Below are positions 57,401 through 64,000 of a stretch of 64,000 nt of DNA, piece after piece. The position numbers were made by a program, and so were the translations under genes. Origin of the DNA: Scytalidium lignicola (Eukaryota; Ascomycota; Leotiomycetes); the NCBI GenBank assembly GCA_002812745.2, contig NCSJ02000098.1, positions 62,001 to 126,000 of the forward strand, read 5' to 3'. How positions within the stretch are numbered: the stretch's first letter is position 1; every line of letters starts with the position of its first letter. The notes below the pieces were generated by a model. It worked only from the letters and a program-made list of their open reading frames with translations. It did not search any database and was not told where the DNA came from.

Positions 57401-59316
57401 CAAAAAGTGGATGTGAATTGCCAATTTCTGTTCTCACAAACAACTCTAGAGCATCTCTTTTTGCTGGCTCCACATCAAGGTCTAAGGCACTGGCTTGAAT
57501 TCCGTTCATTGCATCTGCGATACCTTCTGTCCATCTGCTTAAAATTATGATTTTGAGAGGGAGCAAAGACAAGGACGCATCAGCCAGACCTGAAACAAAC
57601 AACCTGGCTTCATCACACACATCCAACCCATCAATGATCCAATATATTGGGCACCTGTAGGCATCCTCGAGTTTAGGCATTGCACTTGCGAAAAATTTAG
57701 TCCAAATCACCTGTGCGTTATTGCTACTGAGGCACTCCGCATGGGAGGGAAGTGCTAGAAGGTGCTCATAGAACTGCTTGGAATGAACTGACATCTGGAA
57801 TGCAAGTATCTTTAGAAGGGAGGCTATGGACCTCTTGGATGGCTCTTCCTCGCGGAAGAAGAAGTAATGGCAGGGTCGTTTGAGTTCATCCCTGATGAAA
57901 CGGACAATGGAAGACGCCAGCACAGACTTGCCAGAGCCAAGCATTCCGTAAATCCATAATGCCATGAGTTTTGACGAATCATCACCCAGTAAACTTTGGA
58001 ATTCGTTGTTAGATTTGATCCAATCGCACGTTCCCAGTTCTAATTTGCGAGAAAAGAATGAGACATCCTCAGTTGGAGCTGCCTTAACTCCTAGCCAGTC
58101 ACAGAGAACTCTTTGTTTTTCTTCAGGCGCTAACTTCCAAGATGGGCTCTTCCACGGCCCAGAGTCTTTTATGCAGCGGGCAAGTCTGTTGATAAATTTT
58201 CGAGGAACCGTACCCTCTATATTTGGATACCGCACAATATCCCGATGGTCTACTTCCATTGGGACCTCCACCTCGCCAGGCACGTTCAGAATTGACGAAT
58301 TTCTATCAACGACGGGCTTTGCCAAATTAGTTTAAACTGCAGGTACCTTGAAATGGTGACTTACCGTGAATACTGGCCCAATGCCAGTTAGACAAGTTTC
58401 ATAAAATGAATAGATTCGTGGCATCGGTACCAGGTTTTTAAACCTCGCATCGATTTTTTTAAGTTCGTCTGAATTGGGTTGTAATATTTTCAAATATGGC
58501 ACAACTCTAAGCCTGGCGTGGTTCATGGCATCCGTATATAACTTAGCAAGGTTTGATCCGTTATGGGGGGTTGCCATGAAGAATACAGAAAATGTCGACT
58601 TGATGATATTTCTGTACTCATCATGATCAATACCAAGATTGCATGCCTACCCGGATGAGCTGGTGTTTCAAAACTAAGGGAAAGGGACCAACTGACCTCT
58701 TCGACCACTAATCCACCCATGGAATGTGCCACGAACACGATGGGTATCTAAGGCCTGTTAAAACATCTTCTCAGGTGCCTTTATGTTGCTTGCGATCTGA
58801 AATGGCTAAGCAAAGGTGACTTACATCCTGAGTTCCATCTCTCAAGTGGCACAAGAGATCCAGTGCGAAATCAGCAATTTCTGCGACTGACTTTCGCGCG
58901 ACAGTCTTGAAGTCAGAGGCGCCATATCCAAATGTCAATATTCGAGCCCTTTGGAACGGTGGTTCTTTACATATCACGCTCGGCCAGAAGCACTGTGGTT
59001 TGTGCATCCACTTCCAAGTATCCTGGCTTCGTCCACCAAGACCGTGAACGAGAACGATATCGATGCAAGGTGGTCCGTCTTCGGGCTCATAAATGACGGA
59101 AAGGCCATGCGGGTTCTCTTTTTTGCGGAGCTTGGGAGGTGACAATACCGACGGACTGTGGCTCCGCATCCCTTTGGTGTATTCAACGATTTCCGTCCGC
59201 TTTCGCTGTCTGGCTAAGCACTCCTTCAGGTGCACATGTACACAGACAGAATAGTGTGAGTGGAATAAACTTAAGGGATCAAGCACAGCTAGAGGTCTGA
59301 GAAAGGCATTATCCAT
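54423..59316 (-). CDS. NLR-type protein: SesB-like hydrolase, NACHT and WD40 domains
   Basis: 1572 aa in four exons (59316-58825, 58747-58697, 58646-58365, 58316-54423), all phase 0. N-terminal alpha/beta hydrolase (SesB/SERAC1-like): oxyanion VLVHGLGGRSQDTW, nucleophile VAHSMGGLVVEE (the 51-nt second exon), FMATPHNGSNLAKL, and probable catalytic His in MEVDHRDIVRYPN. Central NTPase: Walker A GMLGSGKSVLAS near 398-409, Walker B YWIIDGLDVCDE near 500, and the SLLPLKIIILSRW strand (sensor-type Arg). A helical region follows. The C-terminal half has degenerate WD40-like blades (TVKVWQIDVM, MCMWNISGK, VWVWDSKLK). Unlike HET-E-type NLRs the repeats are not near-identical. Fungal NLRs of this build act in allorecognition and programmed cell death. 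The start could also be the ATG at 59169. It is head-to-head with a fructosamine-kinase-like gene. No lesion. Confidence 0.9.
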
Positions 59317-59604
59317 TCCGGTTTGTCGCAATTGTGCCGCCTAGAGAAGGGCGCCTGCATGTGTTCTTCAAGAAATGAAGCCCCACAGCTATTCTTGTGC
59401 GCCAATACGATTATCGCTGTAGCCGCCAGTGGGATATCACGCACAGAGCAAGGGTTCATAACAATATGTGTCGCCGTTGTGTTGCCAGGATTATTCCCCC
59501 AACTTCCACTCTCTGCTGAGGAGAAAACACTCGTCTTCTAACAATCCCCATCGTCGTGGATGTCAAGTTTAGCATGCGATAACATAACTCCCAATATCAG
59601 CAAC
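59317..59604. promoter_or_regulatory. Short bidirectional promoter between NLR and kinase-like gene
   Basis: 288 bp separate the two start codons. No TATA box is obvious. So short a space makes shared regulation likely, but this is inference from layout alone. Confidence 0.45.
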
Positions 59605-60933
59605 ATGTCACTAGACCCAGGCATCATATCAAGTGAGTCACGAGCTCTTTGGCTTATCACAGCAAAAACGCAGCTAAGATTGCAAAGCACTCCCCTCTGG
59701 GTCGCGCATCATCGATCTAAGGCCTCTCCGATCAGGATGGATGAAAACGGTGCGCATCAAGGCTCGTCTGCCTAACGGGCAAACTAAGTTCTATTTTATC
59801 AAGGTATTATCATTCAATGTGTGCTCTCTCTGGTCGCAAAACTGAATACATCACAGCAAGCAACTGATTCATCCGGGAGAGAAGCTCTTGTAGGGCGCTA
59901 TGTTACGTTAAAGGCGTTCTCATTCCTCGACTCGACCATCGTGACCAGAGTCGAGAACAGACCAGAGTCGAGAACAGACCAGAGTCGAGAACAGACCAGA
60001 GTCGAGAACAGACCAGAGTCGAGAACAGACCAGAGTCGAGAACAGACCAGAGTCGAGAACAGACCAGAGTCGAGAACAGACCAGAGTCGAGAAACTGACC
60101 AAGAGAGAGAAACTGAAAGCAGCCAGAAAGAGAGAGAAGGAACCGCAGCTATCCCTATATACCCAATTAGTCCCCTCTCGTTTCTTATTCTGGAATATGT
60201 AGACACAACTAAGGTAGTCCCGGCTCCAAGAGACTTATGTCCTCGGATTGCTGCAATTCATCTAGCCAGTGTCTCACCCGTCGAGAACCAATTTGGATTT
60301 CCAGTCTCAAGTTACCTTGCAGAATTCCCACAGCCAGTCAAATGGGAGAGAAAATGGACTGTCTTTTTCGCAAGGCTACTTGAGAGCCTTTGTGAGTTTG
60401 AGTGCCAAGCTCATGGACCTTGGTTGAAGAACCATCCTGGCTTTCGGACATTGATGGACCAAACAGTATGCAATCTTCTCGATCCACTCGAGCGCGACGG
60501 TCGATCAATCCGTCCATGTCTTGTTCATGGTAACCTATCAATCGACAATGCGGCATTCAATGCGGCTACCGGGGATCTGGTTCTGTTCAGTCCAGCTGCC
60601 CTTTATGCCCATAACGAGTATGAGCTTGGGATGTGGCGCCGCAAGAATGCAACACTAAGTTGGTCTTACTTCAGGGAGTACCAGATGCACATATCACCTT
60701 CAGAGCCGGTATATCAATGGGATGATCGAATTCGACTTTACAGCATCCAGTTTAACCTAGCACATGTTCTCGTAACTCCCGGCACTACTGATGTACAGAA
60801 GCAGTAAGTTTGGCTCAAAGTGTTTTGCTTGAAAGTTGCTGCTAAAATTTCCTTGAGGATCTTGGATGATATTGATTATCTGAATGAGAAATATTCACTA
60901 GATGCGACAGGCCGAGCAGGGGGTGCCATATGA
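59605..60933 (+). CDS. Fructosamine-kinase-family protein with degenerate catalytic residues
   Basis: 388 aa in four exons: 59605-59632, 59688-59803, 59857-60803, 60858-60933; total is a multiple of three. N-terminus MSLDPGIISTLPSGSRIIDL and KTVRIKARLPNGQTKFYFIK (candidate ATP-binding Lys), then ALVGRYVTLKAF match fructosamine-3-kinase relatives. Later blocks are FLILEYVD, RIAAIHLASVSPVENQFGFP, WTVFFARLLE, LYAHNEYELGMWR and QILDDIDYLNEKY. The catalytic loop, normally HGDLW with an Asp base, reads HGNLS (residues 272-274), and the metal-binding Asp of the FD(P/A) motif is Ser (FSP, 292-294). Kinase activity is therefore doubtful: a probable pseudokinase. Residues about 79-129 are encoded by a 17-bp minisatellite where relatives have a short loop. 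The family phosphorylates ketosamines on glycated proteins; here a binding or decoy role is more likely. Confidence 0.85.
59944..60098. repeat. 17-bp minisatellite, nine copies, inside coding sequence
   Basis: Unit AGAGTCGAGAACAGACC, with GAGTCGAGAA starting at 59948 and every 17 bp to 60084. Because 17 is not a multiple of three, three units give a 17-residue super-repeat, RVENRPESRTDQSREQT, seen three times. None of the three frames contains a stop, so gain or loss of any copy number changes frame downstream but not within the array. The antisense strand is also open. Confidence 0.92.
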
Positions 60934-62763
60934 GATACCCACGTGTGTTTTGGTAATCCCCCCGGCCCTCCTTGTCGGTGGGGTTGAGGAGCCAGAATTC
61001 CTAGAGCCGTGCTAGATTTCTTCCGAGAAGTCCAGCCTGCCCCATCCTTTTCTATTCGAATGATGGATTGTGGTAGGGAGAAACGAAAAGTAGGAAGGAA
61101 AAAATAAAAATAAAAGAAAAGAAAGAGGTTATTAATACGCTCAATGTAAATTAAAAAGATATTGTATATACCAAAGTTCGGAACAAGATTGGGCAGCGTG
61201 ACTCAGATTTTCTTTTCTTACTGCATGGTGAGGCCTCCCATCTAAAGAAATCAAGTCGATTCGTTTTCTTGGTTCTCGAAAGATAAGAGTTTTTCACCTT
61301 TGTTCATGGTGCAATGTGCGGCTGAAAGATTTCACTTATGAATACTTTCGGGTTCATTTCTTGAACTCCACGCTCGGTGCAAGATGCTAGAAATCTATCA
61401 TCTCCTAAACCAGACATAGTAGAATACTATTGAAAGTAATAATTCAAACCTAAATGTGATTCAATGGCTCCCCGTCATCGGACCTAATGCTTCCTAGTGG
61501 TTCTGTCTCAGTATACTCTCGATTCCTAGACTATTCTATCATTTCTTTTTCATTCATAGATTTACGAATGACGAGAGTTATATGGCCCCGACATCATGTT
61601 GCATATTTTGAACCAGTAAGCAACATCATGACTTATCCAAGTACGCTCAACTATAGGACAGATTTGTACCTGTGGCTGTATACAATATGTGACACCATCG
61701 CAATTTTTAACCAGATCAGACAGTATGGTTTCAAGATATCTTTTTATTTTTATTATAAATATAATGGTTTTTCCTTTTTTTCAAGCTAGAGACCCTTCTG
61801 TTACGTCATCGTTGTCAAGTATAAAGGGACCCAGCAAGGAGGCACTTCGTGTGAGCAATGAGGCTACGTGTAGTAGTAGTTACTGACAAGTACGCTTGAG
61901 TAATGGAGTGTTATGATAACCTAAAAAGGTGAAAAAGTTATGAATCTAGCTAAATAATTTGGTAATGCAGAACCTGCCCTCCTATGCAACACAGAGGGGA
62001 AGTGTGCCTGACTTGGACGTAAGGGCTCTTGAAATAAAGCCCCTTTTCCCGAGCAACCATAAGTGAATGAATGCCTGTTTCAAAACTATACCACAACATT
62101 GCCTCACTCATGCACGAATCCAATAGTTTCGTCCGCTTTCCACTCCTCCTAAACTCTTACCAGAACACCATCTTCCACATACCTTAGCTAAGGTCTCCTC
62201 ATTCTCCTACATCTATGTATATACTCCACTCCTTTTTCTTTTCTCTGCAAGTTCCTTCGTAAGTGCATTCCGTGCTTGTTTCAAAGTCATTGCTTTTCAT
62301 ATTCTTCGGAATCCCCTTTAAGCGACATCAAGCAGTCATTAGAAGGTGTCATACGGTTATGGAATAATTAAAATAACATTTATATAACACAAAACCACGA
62401 AGAGGGTTTAATCCCTGCTTATCATATAATATAAACTGTTGTAATAATCGGAAGTTATGGGTCTGCCCCTTCACCGGTAACCCCACAGTTCCCACACACA
62501 CTTACTTTAGGGCATGCAATTCTCCGTATGCCACATATAATTGACTGAAATTGTTGTGACGGTTACTGTCGGTATGTACGGTCGGTATACAACCGTATTA
62601 TTCATGTAAATAGACCTATATCGTAGCTGTAGAATCAACAAGCAATTCAACGGTTCTGAATCGATCCTCGCATTTCCCCATAATCATTACAACCTTCTAC
62701 AAAAATATTAAACCAATTATTATTAGTACACCCTAGACGACCCAGCGTACACTCTCTTCTCTA
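60934..62763. other. 1.8-kb intergenic region, no gene seen
   Basis: AT-rich with A-rich (61080-61125) and pyrimidine-rich stretches (around 62150-62260). No credible open frame. Confidence 0.5.
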
Positions 62764-64000
62764 TTAATCTAGTAGATCATAAATAAGACTATGAGAATAA
62801 AACGTTATAAGATTTTTATTGTTGGTTACTCGCATTTGGTTGAATGGACCTCCTCCACCCTCCTCGTTCCACGCATGGACACCCATTTGGCAGGCAACCA
62901 ATTCGTCAGAATATTCTAAATCATAATATCCGTGGCGGCCCTTAATCTTGGTATGAGGATATACGGTCAAGCTGCGACGAGGATGGTCATAAGAGATTTC
63001 ACCACTATCATTGTTACGCCAGTGGACTCGGCCGAAAGCGTTTTCGACTCTAGTCCACCCTGGATCATCCGCTAGTCCAGGACTTCTTTCGGGAACAGGA
63101 GGATTCCAAAAACATCGTTTGAAACCAGGTTCTGCGTATCTGTCGACGAAGAAGACACGGTTATGCTCGTTAATAAGACAATACCATCCGTTTGGAAGGA
63201 ATGGAAGCCCTCTGATCGGATACAGTTTCTCGATAGGAGTTTCTGTCGTCGGGAAACTAATTGTAGATAGACAAATATCTTCTTCTTTGCTGAAAATCCC
63301 CCGCCGAGTCCACACGGCGGCCGCGACAATCTCCCCCATGCGATGCTGAAGAGTGCTAGAACCTTGATCATTAGGCTTTTGTGAGGTAGTTTCGGTTGAT
63401 GGCGCCGCATCTGTGATGTCCCGAATTCTGGAACTAAGGTTTACCACATTCTGAAAATGGATGGTGATGGGGAGGTGTGAGTCCGTTATAACAGTTCCAC
63501 TCTCGTCATCCAAGTGGTTATAGAAATGAAGAAGTACTTCAGTAAGATCTCCAGAGTACTGGGAAAGGCAATGCCCGATTTCAATGGTTGATATCCTGGA
63601 TAGATTGCCTCGATAATACCAAGTATATATACTTCGTAACAGTATGTTGAGCTCAGTGTATAACATTTGTATGATGAGCACGGTTATTTTGGGTTGGATA
63701 CGCAATGCAATTATCATTAATGAGCGTTTAATTTCTGCGATAACTGCCTTGGATATGTCGGGGCAGTAGTCATTTCGAGAGGTTCGAAAGTCTAACGAGG
63801 GCCTCGAATACGCAACTATATAATAGGGTATCCAAGATTGCATGCTTCCAGCCAGACAGTCCTTTCTCTATAAATGTTGTATGTACCGATGCAGTATCCT
63901 CGTTGTTAGACTCGGACTCGGACCCGACAGACGGTCTTAGTCGACCACGGGCCTTATCATCTAAGTTGTTGGATTCATTGATGTTCTCAAGATGAACAAT
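62764..64000 (-). CDS. WW-domain-like protein, N-terminus beyond window edge
   Basis: Partial, two exons in window: 64000-63812 and 63747-62764, joined by a 64-nt phase-0 intron (63748-63811). The upstream exon stays open to the edge and encodes DDKARGRLRPSVGSESESNN, then TTFIEKGLSGWKHAILDTLL. The second exon has a helical region (KITVLIIQMLYTELNILLRS; HCLSQYSGDLTEVLLHFYNH). Two WW-like units follow: LPNGWYCLINEHNRVFFVD through CFWNPP, and DPGWTRVENAFGRVHWRNND through ISYDHPR. WW modules bind proline-rich ligands; here spacing between the aromatic residues is longer than the canonical 20-22, so the assignment is tentative. An ATG at 63843 opens a frame across the intron but ignores the upstream coding-like exon. 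I recognise no specific family. Confidence 0.6.

Noticed and set aside
59898..60206. Minus-strand open frame with FSTLVCSRLWSVLDSG repeats
   Set aside because: Shadow of the 17-bp minisatellite read on the other strand.
1..64000. CRISPR arrays, prokaryotic operons, riboswitches
   Set aside because: The sequence is eukaryotic with spliced genes, and no regularly spaced repeat array other than the coding minisatellite was seen.

Overview
The window is nuclear DNA of a filamentous ascomycete (Pezizomycotina). Short GT-AG introns (about 45-130 nt, often with a CTAAC-type branch point) interrupt most genes. The protein families also point there: Zn2Cys6 regulators, fungal MFS transporters, S1/P1 nuclease, a 2EXR protein, a PTH11-like rhodopsin-fold receptor and a SesB-NACHT-WD40 NLR. 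Genes are spaced far apart, AT-rich stretches without genes are long, and about a third of recognisable loci are broken. This is accessory (subtelomere-like or dispensable) chromatin rather than a housekeeping region. I cannot name the species from the sequence. A few single N bases mark unresolved positions.

Layout. 0-10 kb: amidase relic cut by the left edge, zinc alcohol dehydrogenase, small YCII-family gene, seven-exon Zn2Cys6 factor, FSH1-type serine hydrolase. 11-16 kb: a second Zn2Cys6 factor divergent from an intact MFS exporter; their shared promoter carries four copies of ACGGAGG, two forming a palindrome. 16-26 kb: thioesterase relic, 2EXR protein, S1/P1 nuclease, MFS transporter and FAD monooxygenase. 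26-27 kb: a nuclear-looking repeat protein with three KQTARR motifs resembling the histone H3 tail. 28-35 kb: secreted haem peroxidase convergent with a PsiD-like pyruvoyl decarboxylase, then a DHA2 MFS gene with a 1-nt frameshift. 35-41 kb: a MITE-like inverted repeat, a second truncated DHA2 relic, a cysteine-synthase relic and an intact 2OG-Fe(II) oxygenase. 41-54 kb: mostly non-coding AT-rich DNA with a PTH11-like receptor relic, an SDR relic and a truncated transketolase. 54-64 kb: a 1572-residue SesB-NACHT-WD40 NLR head-to-head with a fructosamine-kinase-family gene whose catalytic aspartates are replaced and which carries an in-frame 17-bp minisatellite, then a WW-like protein running off the right edge.

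The two items I would look at first are the NLR/pseudokinase head-to-head pair (54.4-60.9 kb) and the H3-tail-like repeat protein (26.1-27.2 kb). The TF-MFS module with clustered operators is the clearest regulatory unit. Several relics are broken by stops at expected Trp or Gln codons, which fits G:C-to-A:T decay such as repeat-induced point mutation, though I could not compute RIP indices. Splice sites were assigned by eye from reading-frame continuity and family resemblance.
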